From positions 1 to 37,244 of the IMG/VR virus record IMGVR_UViG_3300040801_004010: a stretch of 37,244 nucleotides of DNA; one strand, given 5' to 3'. Made by a program: the position numbers and the translations under genes. Of the stretch, positions 1 through 7,682 are shown in pieces. The DNA comes from a virus. The notes under the pieces are model-generated. The model was not told where the DNA came from. It ran no database searches and saw only the letters and a list, made by a program, of their open reading frames with translations. Numbering within the stretch: the first letter of the stretch is position 1; each line of letters starts with the position of its first letter.

Positions 1-23
1 ATATTTATTAAATTTTTAACTGT

Positions 24-37
24 AAAACGAATTGTAC
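24..37 (-). other. Left transposase end-binding site (L-type)
   Basis: Read on the minus strand this is GTACAATTCGTTTT. It matches two sites at the right end (GTACGATTCGATTT at 37107-37120 and GAACGATTCGTTTT at 37085-37098), giving the consensus GTACRATTCGWTTT. On both ends the motif points the same way relative to the phage interior, as expected for the inverted terminal sites of a MuA-type transposase. At the right end the outermost site lies 12 bp from the inferred terminus. Applying that spacing here puts the left end near position 12, but no matching target duplication supports it. Confidence 0.6.
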
Positions 38-86
38 ACTTTTTTAATTTACCTTAAATCTCTGTTTAATTATCATAACGCAACCG

Positions 87-133
87 TAAGGCCGTTTAAA
101 GTAATGTTTAATCAACATCTTTTAACGGCCTTA
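87..133. repeat. Inverted repeat near the left end
   Basis: The arms taaggccgttta and tttaacggcctta flank an AT-rich loop of about 18-20 bases. The stem is 11 bp without mismatch and can be extended with A/T pairs. It could stop transcription passing between host and phage, or be a protein site. There is no strong T-run, so a classic terminator is only one option. Confidence 0.5.
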
Positions 134-250
134 TTAGTTTAATTACGGGCTTTACAGCACAATATTTGTGTATGCATCCGTTTTATATTCATTGCCATTC
201 TCTTACCCTTTTAATTACCGTGATTTTTTACTGTTTTTTCTAAAAAATAA

Positions 251-285
251 AGTTGGGGAGTAAGTTGGAGATTAGTTGGGGATTA
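251..285. repeat. Three tandem 11-12 bp repeats
   Basis: Three copies of an agttggRGAnta-like unit follow one another without a gap: agttggggagta, agttggagatt, agttggggatta. The units are close to one helical turn long, so a protein could bind all three on one DNA face. They lie between the left transposase site and the repressor gene, where an accessory site for transposase or repressor would be plausible. Function is inferred only. Confidence 0.45.
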
Positions 286-557
286 AAAACACGGTAAAAA
301 CAAGCATGAAAACGTATATATAATGTACAAAAAAGGGCTTTAAACGCCATATTTAAGCACTTAAAAGGGGGGATAAAACCACATTGTAAAATAATAATAT
401 TAATACTAAATATGTAATAATCAGGTATGTATAAATATAACGCATTTTGCAACCCTGCGATAAGTGTGTGTGAAATTATTGGTGTGTACAATTTTAATGA
501 ATAAAAACGGTGGCAGTAAATGGTGTGCCGCCTGGCATTATATTGGGTAAAGCTTAA

Positions 558-950
558 TTACCCGGCCTTTCTTTTTTGGTCATCGGATTTGCTTAAAATT
601 TGAATCTTTTCTTTCAGGACATCTATATATTCATGGAGCGCTTTAATTGTTTTATCTTTTTCTATGCACTTTTCACATTCGCTATTATTGTAATCAGAAA
701 CATACTCCAGCTTATTATTTGTCTCATACTTATTCTTCAACATTTCACCTTCTCCAAGTAATAACCATGCCGGATTTAGATCTTTATAGGCATGTAGAAT
801 TTTTTCTATATTGTCTGAGTGGAGACCTGCCCTTTTTTTTCTTGCATTTCCCAATAAACCATTAGATAGACCAGCCTCCACAGTCACATTATTATTATTC
901 AACTGTTTGAAACTCATGTACTTCTCAAGTCTATCAATTAATTTATTCAT
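558..950 (-). CDS. Phage repressor, XRE-type helix-turn-helix
   Basis: A protein of 130 residues read leftward, divergent from the Ner-like gene and transposase, which is the repressor position in Mu-like phages. Residues about 1-70 look like a helix-turn-helix domain ending in LNPAWLLLGEGEML, a phrase common at the end of the DNA-binding domain in Bacteroidota phage repressors. The rest (about 75-130) is charged and probably a coiled coil for oligomerisation, with a Cys pair (CEKC). There is no LexA/CI-type peptidase domain, so induction would have to work by another route. The gene is probably transcribed from the minus-strand promoter at 1023-1054 and autoregulated through the ATCAAA repeats. 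Confidence 0.85.
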   Translation of the reverse strand: MNKLIDRLEKYMSFKQLNNNNVTVEAGLSNGLLGNARKKRAGLHSDNIEKILHAYKDLNPAWLLLGEGEMLKNKYETNNKLEYVSDYNNSECEKCIEKDKTIKALHEYIDVLKEKIQILSKSDDQKRKAG

Positions 951-1001
951 TATATATAGAAAAAAATGTATTTTTCTTTTTTAAGTATAGAATATTATCT
1001 A

Positions 1002-1009
1002 TATATTTG
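1002..1009 (+). promoter_or_regulatory. Early promoter -7 box (rightward)
   Basis: TATATTTG is a perfect TAnnTTTG box, 28 bp before the ATG of the Ner-like gene. No TTG is seen about 20 bp upstream, only a T-rich run, so the promoter may be intrinsically weak or need an activator. It faces the repressor promoter, and the three ATCAAA repeats start 2 bp downstream of the box. Confidence 0.6.
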
Positions 1010-1010
1010 T

Positions 1011-1036
1011 ATCAAAACATATCAAATATAATCAAA
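1011..1036. promoter_or_regulatory. Operator: three ATCAAA repeats at 10-bp spacing
   Basis: ATCAAA occurs at 1011-1016, 1021-1026 and 1031-1036, exactly one helical turn apart, so all copies face the same side of the DNA. The array starts just after the rightward -7 box and covers the leftward -7 box. This is the natural place for repressor or Ner binding. Which protein binds is not shown by the sequence. Confidence 0.6.
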
Positions 1037-1054
1037 ATGATTAGAGAAAGCAAA
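1023..1054 (-). promoter_or_regulatory. Repressor promoter (leftward)
   Basis: On the minus strand TTTG (1054-1051), a 20-bp spacer and TATATTTG (1030-1023) match the Bacteroidota consensus TTTG-N19-21-TAnnTTTG. Transcription would start near 1017 and give a leader of about 65 bases before the repressor ATG at 950. The promoter lies inside the start of the Ner-like gene, so the two transcripts overlap face to face. Confidence 0.65.
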
Positions 1055-1252
1055 TATTCAGATTTGAGAAAACAGTTGAAGTACGGTGAAATTAAGAAGA
1101 TAGCTGATGTGTTAGGATATAACTCCGTTCATGTTAGTAATATGTTTAGAGGTAATAGGACAATGCAGACTGATGTTTTAGAGATTGCAAATAAAATCAT
1201 TCAGGATAGAAAACAAAAAGTATATGAAAAACTGGAAAAACAATCCATATAA
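1037..1252 (+). CDS. Ner/Cro-like early regulator
   Basis: A small DNA-binding protein of 71 residues. A helix-turn-helix is visible around residues 20-50 (KKIADVLGYNSVHVSNMFRG), followed by a basic tail. The ATG at 1037 is preferred over an upstream TTG at 1007, because the TTG overlaps the -7 box of its own promoter and adds no conserved sequence. It stands first in the rightward early operon, 16 bp before the transposase, exactly like ner of Mu, which turns down early transcription and repressor synthesis. Function is inferred from fold and position. Confidence 0.75.
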   Translation: MIRESKYSDLRKQLKYGEIKKIADVLGYNSVHVSNMFRGNRTMQTDVLEIANKIIQDRKQKVYEKLEKQSI

Positions 1253-1268
1253 ATAGATAATTTTCGAT

Positions 1269-3260
1269 ATGGTAGAGTATTATAATAACATATTATGTAT
1301 AGATGGTGGTTGGCTTTACAAAGATGGTAATATAATGTCTGTATATGATTATAAAAACCATCTCCATGCTAATAAAATGATAAAATTACGACACGGTGGA
1401 AACGGACGCACTGCATTAATCGATTACAATAGTATACCTGATAAATACAAAGAAAAGATAGTTAATAAAATCGGGGATCCTTATCAAAAGGTTAGCCGAC
1501 ACAATTTTGAGGATCAGATTAAACCCGATCCAAAGGCTAAAGAATTCTTTGATTCTTTTATCGACAACAAAGGCCGTCATCTTAAAGAGAAACAACGCAT
1601 TCAGTATTACAATAACACCATTATTATACAGGCTCTTATTGAGGTGGCCAATAGCCGGATAAAATTCAGAAAAGCATTAGGCGGCAGTTACCGTGGTGTA
1701 TGGAAACAACTTGGCGATGTTATAATTAACCTCAATAAAGATGTATTTCCGCACAATTTGCCTACACATTACCGACGTTTAAAATCTTTGGCAGACAAAT
1801 ACCTCCAACAAGGATACAGCGCATTTTTACACGCAGGCCTGGGTAATCCAAATTCACGAAAAGTGAACGATGCAATTGAACGGTTACTGCTTTCCATTTA
1901 TGTAATGGAAAACAGGCCTTTTGCATCGTGGGTGCAGGATTATTATTTACAGTTTCTTGCTGGCGCCATTGAGGTAGTAGATTGTGAGACAGGAGAGATA
2001 TTTGACCGCCAAAAATTCTTTGATAACGATGGCAAACCCATTACAATTAGCGAAAGTACCGCATGGAATTATTTAAGACGGCCCGATAACCAGGCGCTTG
2101 TTAATAAACTTCGAAAAAGCGGCATTAACTACAAAACAAAAGAGACTGCATACAATCATAGGCACCGTCCTAACTTCTCACTTAGTAAAATATCATTCGA
2201 TGACCGTACACTACCGCGCAAATCAGAAGATAAGAGATGGGTGCAGGCTTATTATGCGTACGATCCTATGAGTGAATGCTTCATAGGTACATCTTACAGT
2301 CTTGAAAAGGACATAAACCTTGTGTATGACTGCTTTAGAAACATGTATTCTACACTTGAAATGTTTGATTTGCCGTGGCCCGCTGAATCAGAAGTGGAGC
2401 ATCACCTTATGTCTGGCATAAAACCACAGTTGGATGATATGTTTGCATTTGTACATTTCTGTAACCCGCAAAACTCTCGTGAAAAAAGAGCGGAGCACGG
2501 TATCAGGCTTAAAAAGTATGGAACAGAAAAGGCAGATCAGAATAATATTGGTAGATGGTCAAATGCAAGCGATGCTTACCAGGTAAATCAGGATAAGATT
2601 GAAAAGATATCCATTGAACAGTTAATTGCCGACGATAAGCAGAGTGTTTTAGATCACAATCATAAACTGCATAGCAATCAAAAGCGCTTTCCTAAAAAAA
2701 CCCGATGGGAAGTATTAATGGAGAATGTTAACCCAGAATTATCACGCCCGGTTAAGCGCATTATTTTTAAGCATCTTGGTTTCAGAACCGATACAAGCAT
2801 ACGTAATAATGACTTTGTTCGGTGTCAGTATCACGACTATGCGATATCGGCACATAACATTTTATCGATGTTAAAACCCAATAAGTATGAAGTACAGGCT
2901 TATTATATACCCAATAACGACGGATCGATTCCGGAGGTTTACTTATACCAGGACGATACTTTTTTATGCGTGGCTAAAAAGTACGAATCTTATAATGAGG
3001 CTTTGGCTGAACGCACTGAACGTGATGAAAAGATAAGAAGCGAGCAGGCGGTAAGACAAGCCCGACAACGTAAAGCTGTTAAAGAAGGTCTGGAACGTAA
3101 AATTTCAAAAGTAAATATATCAAAAAATGATTTTGATTACGATTCAATTGAAGCCGAAACCGTTGAATCTGTACCGGAACCAGTTTTATCGAATGATGAT
3201 TTTGACTGGAATGTACAGGAAACTGATATCTATAAAAAACGAGCAATAAACGACTTATAA
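1269..3260 (+). CDS. MuA-type DDE transposase
   Basis: A protein of 663 residues, the length of MuA, which pairs the phage ends and carries out strand transfer. The N-terminal part (about 1-250) would hold the DNA-binding domains. The central catalytic domain begins with the FDDRT motif (D311/D312), the likely first catalytic acid. The likely final glutamate is E405 or E409 in EKRAEH, followed by KKYG. The second Asp of the DDE triad is not obvious: at the expected place the protein has WPAESEVEHHL with E373/E375/E377. The C-terminal region (about 560-663) is basic and then acidic, where MuA contacts MuB. First large gene of the early operon, directly followed by the MuB-like ATPase. Confidence 0.92.
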   Translation: MVEYYNNILCIDGGWLYKDGNIMSVYDYKNHLHANKMIKLRHGGNGRTALIDYNSIPDKYKEKIVNKIGDPYQKVSRHNFEDQIKPDPKAKEFFDSFIDNKGRHLKEKQRIQYYNNTIIIQALIEVANSRIKFRKALGGSYRGVWKQLGDVIINLNKDVFPHNLPTHYRRLKSLADKYLQQGYSAFLHAGLGNPNSRKVNDAIERLLLSIYVMENRPFASWVQDYYLQFLAGAIEVVDCETGEIFDRQKFFDNDGKPITISESTAWNYLRRPDNQALVNKLRKSGINYKTKETAYNHRHRPNFSLSKISFDDRTLPRKSEDKRWVQAYYAYDPMSECFIGTSYSLEKDINLVYDCFRNMYSTLEMFDLPWPAESEVEHHLMSGIKPQLDDMFAFVHFCNPQNSREKRAEHGIRLKKYGTEKADQNNIGRWSNASDAYQVNQDKIEKISIEQLIADDKQSVLDHNHKLHSNQKRFPKKTRWEVLMENVNPELSRPVKRIIFKHLGFRTDTSIRNNDFVRCQYHDYAISAHNILSMLKPNKYEVQAYYIPNNDGSIPEVYLYQDDTFLCVAKKYESYNEALAERTERDEKIRSEQAVRQARQRKAVKEGLERKISKVNISKNDFDYDSIEAETVESVPEPVLSNDDFDWNVQETDIYKKRAINDL

Positions 3261-3281
3261 TACAATTTAAATACTATTATT

Positions 3282-4154
3282 ATGATGAACAATGAATTAA
3301 AATTTAAAATCGTAGCGGCTATAAAGGATCGTCGCAAAAACTTCCCGTCTGATTCTAAAATGGCAATTTACCTTGGCATTAATACTGCTCAGTATTCAAG
3401 GCTTGTTAATAAGGGTGAAATTGATAGTGTGATATCTGACGCTAAGTTTATAACCATTGCCAGAAAACTAGACGTAAGACTGAATGATGTGCCAGAATTG
3501 AAAACGGCAAACACACCCGTATTTCAGTACATAACAACACAGTTAGAAAACTGCCAGCGCAATTCAATAAGCGGTTTGTTTTGCGATATTGCGGATATTG
3601 GAAAAACACATGCAGCTAAATGGTACGTTCGGGAGCATAAAAATGCAATATATGTGGATTGCTCTCAAAACAAGCGAAAAACAAGGCTTATAAGATACAT
3701 TGCAAAAGAGTACGGTTTAAATCATACAGGACGTTACGACGATGTTTATGAAGATCTTGTATTTTATCTCAATAGCATTCCAAATCCTATAGTAATTCTC
3801 GATGAAGCAGGCGACTTAGATTATGCAGGGTTTTTAGAGTTAAAAGCACTATGGAATGCCACAGAACATGCATGCGCATGGTATATGATGGGTGCAGATG
3901 GGTTAAAGGTAAAAATTGAAAATAATCTGGGCCGTAAGAAAGTCGGATATGCAGAAATATTCAGACGATTTGGCGGTCGTTATCAGCGCATATCTCCAAT
4001 GGGAAAAACAGACCTTAATAGTTTTACAAAAACACAGGTCTCGCTTATCGCTAAAGCAAATGGAGTAAAAGATTTGCAAAGATTTTATGAAAAAACAGGT
4101 GGTTCTTTGACCCGAATTTATGTAGAAATTCAGGAATTCAAAAGGATAGCATAA
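3282..4154 (+). CDS. MuB-type target-capture AAA+ ATPase
   Basis: A protein of 290 residues. Residues about 1-70 resemble a helix-turn-helix domain (MAIYLGINTAQYSRLVNKGE), as in MuB. The ATPase core follows, with a P-loop at 102-109 (DIADIGKT) and a Walker B at 170-177 (IVILDEAG). The P-loop lacks the usual first glycine (D102 in its place), while the GKT core is intact. MuB binds target DNA, activates the transposase and gives target immunity. It lies 21 bp behind the transposase and 1 bp before a second ATPase gene. The start codon is one of two adjacent ATGs. Confidence 0.88.
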   Translation: MMNNELKFKIVAAIKDRRKNFPSDSKMAIYLGINTAQYSRLVNKGEIDSVISDAKFITIARKLDVRLNDVPELKTANTPVFQYITTQLENCQRNSISGLFCDIADIGKTHAAKWYVREHKNAIYVDCSQNKRKTRLIRYIAKEYGLNHTGRYDDVYEDLVFYLNSIPNPIVILDEAGDLDYAGFLELKALWNATEHACAWYMMGADGLKVKIENNLGRKKVGYAEIFRRFGGRYQRISPMGKTDLNSFTKTQVSLIAKANGVKDLQRFYEKTGGSLTRIYVEIQEFKRIA

Positions 4155-4155
4155 T

Positions 4156-4788
4156 ATGGCCAAAGGACGAAAAAGAGCAGTATCCGTGAGTGAATTATTA
4201 AATACAAGTTTTAAAGTGATGGATTTCTCACCCGAATGGGAGGAGTACTTTGGAAGACCAGAACGTTCCGGTTGCTGGCTGGTATGGGGGCCACCTCATA
4301 ACGGTAAAACCGGATTTCTATTGAAGCTGGCAAAGTTCTTAACCAATTTTGGGGTTGTTGCTTACAATTCATTAGAGGAAGGTGTGTCAGAGTCGTTAAA
4401 GCGGGCATGCGTGCGTGAGAATATGCTTGTATGTGGCAATAGGTTTCGAATACTTGATAAGGAGCCTATTGAGGATCTGGAGATTAGATTGATGAAAAGA
4501 AGATCACCGGATATTGTAATGATTGATAGTGTACAATATACTGAATTAAACAAACGAACAGCAAAAACCTTCATAGATAAGTTTCCAAATAAGCTATTCA
4601 TTTTTATAAGTCATGCTTCCGGAAAAGTTCCAGACGGACGTACAGCACATGCCCTCAGATTTCATGCCGACGTTAAGATTTGGGTTGAAGGCTACAAGGC
4701 TAATATTGAAAGCAGGTTTGGTGGTGATAAGTCAAAACAATTCACCATATGGAAAGAAGGTGCAGAGTTATATCATGGTAAAAATTAA
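4156..4788 (+). CDS. Second, RecA/DnaB-like ATPase
   Basis: A protein of 210 residues with a clean Walker A (GPPHNGKT, 45-52) and Walker B (DIVMIDS, 119-125), followed by ISHAS, which may be a sensor strand. The overall form is a single RecA-like domain as in RadA/DnaB-type helicases, without recognisable extra domains. It follows the MuB-like gene by one base, so the two are translationally close and probably act together in transposition or replication. Mu itself has only MuB here. The exact role is not known to me. Confidence 0.72.
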   Translation: MAKGRKRAVSVSELLNTSFKVMDFSPEWEEYFGRPERSGCWLVWGPPHNGKTGFLLKLAKFLTNFGVVAYNSLEEGVSESLKRACVRENMLVCGNRFRILDKEPIEDLEIRLMKRRSPDIVMIDSVQYTELNKRTAKTFIDKFPNKLFIFISHASGKVPDGRTAHALRFHADVKIWVEGYKANIESRFGGDKSKQFTIWKEGAELYHGKN

Positions 4789-4798
4789 ATCCAATATA

Positions 4799-5209
4799 AT
4801 GAACAAATCCGCATTAATAAAAAAATTTCACACTGTTTGCTCAGTAAATGGTGTAAAAGACGATCAAAAGAAAATGATCGTGGGATCCTATCACGTTAGC
4901 TCCTCTAAGGATTTAACAGAAGCTCAGTTAAACCAACTTATCAGGCAAATAACCAATGATGGCCAAAATCAATGGCGTAAGCGTGTAATGGCTGCAATAG
5001 GTAATTTTTTGAGGTTGGTTAATAAAACCGAAAACCTTGATGTAATAAAAGCAATTGCTTGCAGGGCATCGGGGTATAACGATTTCAATAAAATTCCTGT
5101 CGGAAGGTTGCGGGATATATATTACGAGTTTGTGCGTAAAAACAAAACTACGCAAAAATCTCAGTATGAAAAAGAATCAATTATTCATGAACTTGAAAAA
5201 TGTAACTAA
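4799..5209 (+). CDS. GemA (Mu gp16)-like regulatory protein
   Basis: A protein of 136 residues. The central and C-terminal stretch with WRKRVMAAIGNFLR, IKAIACRASGY and KIPVGRLRDIYYEF is typical of the GemA/gp16 family, which in Mu affects host gene expression and DNA topology early in infection. The ATG at 4799 is chosen, as it lies just behind the ATPase gene, and the much earlier start at 4613 would overlap that gene by 176 bp. An in-frame ATG at 4775 is possible. The stop codon overlaps the next ATG (TAATG). Confidence 0.8.
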   Translation: MNKSALIKKFHTVCSVNGVKDDQKKMIVGSYHVSSSKDLTEAQLNQLIRQITNDGQNQWRKRVMAAIGNFLRLVNKTENLDVIKAIACRASGYNDFNKIPVGRLRDIYYEFVRKNKTTQKSQYEKESIIHELEKCN

Positions 5210-5418
5210 TGGCAAAGAACGAATTAGCACAAGAAACCCCTTTTAAAAATACACAAATAGTAACCTGTGGTGTTTGCCGTGGTGAAAAAACAATCACTTT
5301 GTTTGATAAAAAAAACGACTGCACAATGTGCGAAGGGTCAGGAATATTAAAGCGAGTAACTGAAGGCACTGTTAAGCTTTATGTGGTTGACAAAAACCTT
5401 GCAGAGCTACTTAGATAA
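5209..5418 (+). CDS. Small zinc-ribbon-like protein
   Basis: A protein of 69 residues with two CxxC knuckles (CGVC and CTMCEGSG) about 15 residues apart, probably binding one zinc ion. The second knuckle with GSG resembles half of a DnaJ-type zinc centre. It starts on the stop codon of the GemA-like gene (overlap of one base), so its translation is probably coupled. Function unknown. Early position suggests a role in early control or in altering host functions. Confidence 0.65.
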   Translation: MAKNELAQETPFKNTQIVTCGVCRGEKTITLFDKKNDCTMCEGSGILKRVTEGTVKLYVVDKNLAELLR

Positions 5419-5447
5419 CACGAATGTTTAACTTAAATTTTTGATAT

Positions 5448-6041
5448 ATGGCAGCAAAAGTATGGAGAGATCATACAGGACAGGAAATACCTTCAAAGTA
5501 TGTTCCTAAAATTGATAAAGACAGGGAACGTATTGTACTCAAATACGCTAACCGAGCTAAGAAGCTTAATGAACAGCTTTCTAAGCTAAAGGATGAGATG
5601 TTAGAGGAGTGTGATACCTTCTTTGAAAATGAACTGATAAAAAATAAAGTGCGTGAATTCGGAAAAGGTAATTATTCACTAACCAGCTTTGACAAAGAGT
5701 TGAAAATCGAAGTTAACGTTCAGGATCGCATTGAGTTTGATGATCAGATTCAAATTGCACATGCTAAAATTAAAGAGTATCTGACAGAGATAACCGAAGG
5801 TGTTAACTCCGATATCCAGCAAATTGTTAATGCGGCTTTTCAAACCAGTAAGGGTAAGATGGATGTTAAAAGAATTCTCAGTCTGTTTGAATTGAACATT
5901 ACCCATAAAAAATGGAAAGAAGCAATGGAGCTTATTAAAGCATCTATAAGCCGTAACAACAGTAAGCGTTATGTTAAGCTTTGGGAAAAAAACACAAATG
6001 GTGAATACCGATCTATTGAACTAAACTTTAGCAGCATATGA
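5448..6041 (+). CDS. DUF3164 family protein
   Basis: A protein of 197 residues recognised as DUF3164 from its start (VWRDHTGQEIPSKYVP), its long charged helix, and the C-terminal part with MDVKRILSLFELNI and ISRNNSKRYVKLWEKN. The family is found in early regions of Mu-like phages; its biochemical role is not established. The middle (about 25-60) probably forms a coiled coil. It overlaps the following membrane protein gene by 4 bp (ATGA). Confidence 0.8.
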   Translation: MAAKVWRDHTGQEIPSKYVPKIDKDRERIVLKYANRAKKLNEQLSKLKDEMLEECDTFFENELIKNKVREFGKGNYSLTSFDKELKIEVNVQDRIEFDDQIQIAHAKIKEYLTEITEGVNSDIQQIVNAAFQTSKGKMDVKRILSLFELNITHKKWKEAMELIKASISRNNSKRYVKLWEKNTNGEYRSIELNFSSI

Positions 6042-6763
6042 TAACAGAGGACATAAAAAGCATTGCCGGCAGAATATTTACAAAGAACAATGTTGTATAC
6101 CTTATTCTGGCGTTAACCATGCTCAATAATCTTGAGCATGTTGCCTGGGTGCATCACAACATTGCAAGAGGATCGTTCCACAACGCATTACTTGATAAGT
6201 CGCATTCAATAATTGTAGTGCTAATTATTGAGCTTGGAATTGTTTACCTGGTTCATAAAGGTGAGCATGTGTTTGCAGGTGTATTTACCTTCCTCTTATT
6301 TTTGTTGCAGTTAATATACTACCCGTTGTACGAGTTTGTAAAAACCGGGCAGTGGGAAAACTTTATTGCATCGATAATTTTTAGCCTGTTGTTTACAATT
6401 TCAATTTACTACTTTTCAATAATTGCAGCAAAGCGGAAGCAAAATGCTTCAATGTTGGAGCAATTTCGTGCAAAGAATAAAGAGCTGTATGACAAAGTGC
6501 ACCACTATATACAACAATTGAAGGCACTAAAGACTGTTGTGGATCAGAGTAAAGCAAAAATGGAGCAAAAGGATAGTGAGTTGCAGCAATTAAGAAAAGA
6601 TTTGCTGGAAAAAGCAAAAAAGTTGCAGGAGCTTGAGAAATATCAGCAGCAAATGAAATTAGCCTGCACCTGCGAGAAGTGTGGGAAGGTATTTGATAGT
6701 GAAGCCAGCAAGCGGAGCCATGCGGGCAGGTGCAAAGGTGCAGCAATTGAAAACGCAGCTTAA
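6038..6763 (+). CDS. Four-TM protein with coiled coil and C-terminal zinc finger
   Basis: A protein of 241 residues with an unusual order of parts. About four hydrophobic segments (roughly 15-34, 58-75, 79-100 and 108-130) are followed by a long, strongly charged coiled coil (about 135-205) and then a C2HC zinc-finger-like element near the end (CEKC, spaced His and Cys in HAGRC). The last part would be in the cytoplasm. This suggests a membrane anchor that reaches to nucleic acid or protein. It sits in the early operon between DUF3164 and a small gene. I do not recognise a family. Confidence 0.75.
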   Translation: MITEDIKSIAGRIFTKNNVVYLILALTMLNNLEHVAWVHHNIARGSFHNALLDKSHSIIVVLIIELGIVYLVHKGEHVFAGVFTFLLFLLQLIYYPLYEFVKTGQWENFIASIIFSLLFTISIYYFSIIAAKRKQNASMLEQFRAKNKELYDKVHHYIQQLKALKTVVDQSKAKMEQKDSELQQLRKDLLEKAKKLQELEKYQQQMKLACTCEKCGKVFDSEASKRSHAGRCKGAAIENAA

Positions 6764-6778
6764 AAACAAAGCATTATA

Positions 6779-6982
6779 ATGGCATATAACAGACGAAACT
6801 TATTAGAGCGTATTTGTATTATTCAGGACATTACCATAGAGCACACCGCTAAAGGGGTGAAGCAAAAATGGGTGTATGATAATGTTATCCGTCCCCAGTT
6901 TTTTATAAGCGAACGCACGTTCAAAAATTACCTGTCTATTAATGCAAAGCACGAGCTAAAAGAACTAGAAAAAGCAACATAA
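6779..6982 (+). CDS. Small early protein, possibly DNA-binding
   Basis: A basic protein of 67 residues with predicted helices. The segment FFISERTFKNYLSINAK looks like the recognition part of a helix-turn-helix. It lies 2 bp before the next gene. I recognise no family. Similar small helical proteins occur in early operons of Bacteroidota Mu-like phages. Confidence 0.6.
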   Translation: MAYNRRNLLERICIIQDITIEHTAKGVKQKWVYDNVIRPQFFISERTFKNYLSINAKHELKELEKAT

Positions 6983-6984
6983 TT

Positions 6985-7392
6985 ATGCAGGAATATATAT
7001 TTACATCAAAAGTCTTTACAGGACATTTAAAGTTTGGATACCGAGAGGGGATCCTTGTACACTTTGAAAACAATGGAGAGCTTAATGCAATACAGATTAA
7101 ATACCTCTCCGAGAACTTCCCGGTTTATATTGATCAGCTTGAACGAATTAAAGGAGAAAGTGGAAAAATTGAAGATGTTACCGATTTATCATTCGAAAAG
7201 TTTTGGGAAGATTATGGATATAAAGTAGATAAAAAACAGGCTGAAGAGTTTTGGAAAAAAATGAGCAAAGCAGACAGGCTGCACGCAATATCTGCAATAC
7301 CTCGGTATAAAACCCAATGCAGAATGAAAAACAGGGATCTTATTTATCCGATAAGATACCTGCGGAACAGACGATACGAGGACGGTAAGTAA
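6985..7392 (+). CDS. Hypothetical early protein with replication-protein-like C-terminus
   Basis: A protein of 135 residues. The C-terminal half (FEKFWEDYGYKVDKKQAEEFWKKM then IPRYKTQCRMKNRD and YPIRYLRNRRYED) resembles the short C-terminal domain found in many phage replication-initiator or DnaD-like proteins. The N-terminal half (about 1-65) is beta-rich and unknown. It lies 2 bp after the previous gene in the same operon. A role in replication or in DNA binding is inferred. Confidence 0.6.
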   Translation: MQEYIFTSKVFTGHLKFGYREGILVHFENNGELNAIQIKYLSENFPVYIDQLERIKGESGKIEDVTDLSFEKFWEDYGYKVDKKQAEEFWKKMSKADRLHAISAIPRYKTQCRMKNRDLIYPIRYLRNRRYEDGK

Positions 7393-7411
7393 TAACCCTA
7401 AAGCAATTAAA

Positions 7412-7678
7412 ATGAATACATATTTTTTAAATCAAATGTTTTCTAAACAAGAGATGATCTCCATACTCGAACCGCTCGGATACAAAGTACACAAAGAGGT
7501 ATTTAAAGAGCCTACCAATCCATATAAAAAGGATGAATTTTTAATATCAGTTGAGTACTACGTTGAAAAGAACGGTGTGAAAAACTGTATGGATTTGGAA
7601 TTTAATAAGGTTTTTTCTGATATGATTCAGAAACTACCCCAGATAATAGAATTACTTAATACTCATACAAAATATTAA
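7412..7678 (+). CDS. Hypothetical early protein
   Basis: A protein of 88 residues, mixed alpha/beta, with no recognised motif. It is placed 19 bp after the previous gene and 4 bp before the next, with the same codon use as the other early genes, so it is most likely real. Confidence 0.55.
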   Translation: MNTYFLNQMFSKQEMISILEPLGYKVHKEVFKEPTNPYKKDEFLISVEYYVEKNGVKNCMDLEFNKVFSDMIQKLPQIIELLNTHTKY

Positions 7679-7682
7679 TACA

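Larger units (their letters stand above)
1..557. other. Left-end noncoding region of the Mu-like phage
   Basis: No convincing gene is seen in these 557 bases, which are very AT-rich and full of stops. They hold a transposase-site-like motif (24-37), a perfect-arm inverted repeat (87-133), three short tandem repeats (251-285), a second copy in opposite orientation of the 10-mer aattgtacac (30-39 plus, 484-493 minus), and two small hairpins (509-532 and 545-563) just past the repressor stop codon. This matches the expected left end of a transposable phage, where transposase sites lie outside the repressor gene. The exact phage end is not visible: no TG start with a 5-bp duplication of the right flank can be found here. 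Confidence 0.6.

Noticed and set aside
21-22. TG at 21 as the left phage terminus
   Set aside because: It would leave only 2 bp before the transposase site, and the five preceding bases (ttaac) do not match the five after the right end (cctaa).
240-491. Open frame of 83 codons on the minus strand in the left noncoding region
   Set aside because: Composition is that of random AT-rich DNA (many I, F, L, Y, C), there is no recognisable domain, and the frame runs through the tandem repeats and outer sites.
4613-4798. Upstream extension of the GemA-like gene
   Set aside because: It would overlap the ATPase gene by 176 bp in another frame and is shadow sequence; family likeness begins after the ATG at 4799.
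6393-6746. Minus-strand open frame of 117 codons opposite the membrane/coiled-coil gene
   Set aside because: Antisense shadow of the coiled-coil coding sequence, with no domain of its own.
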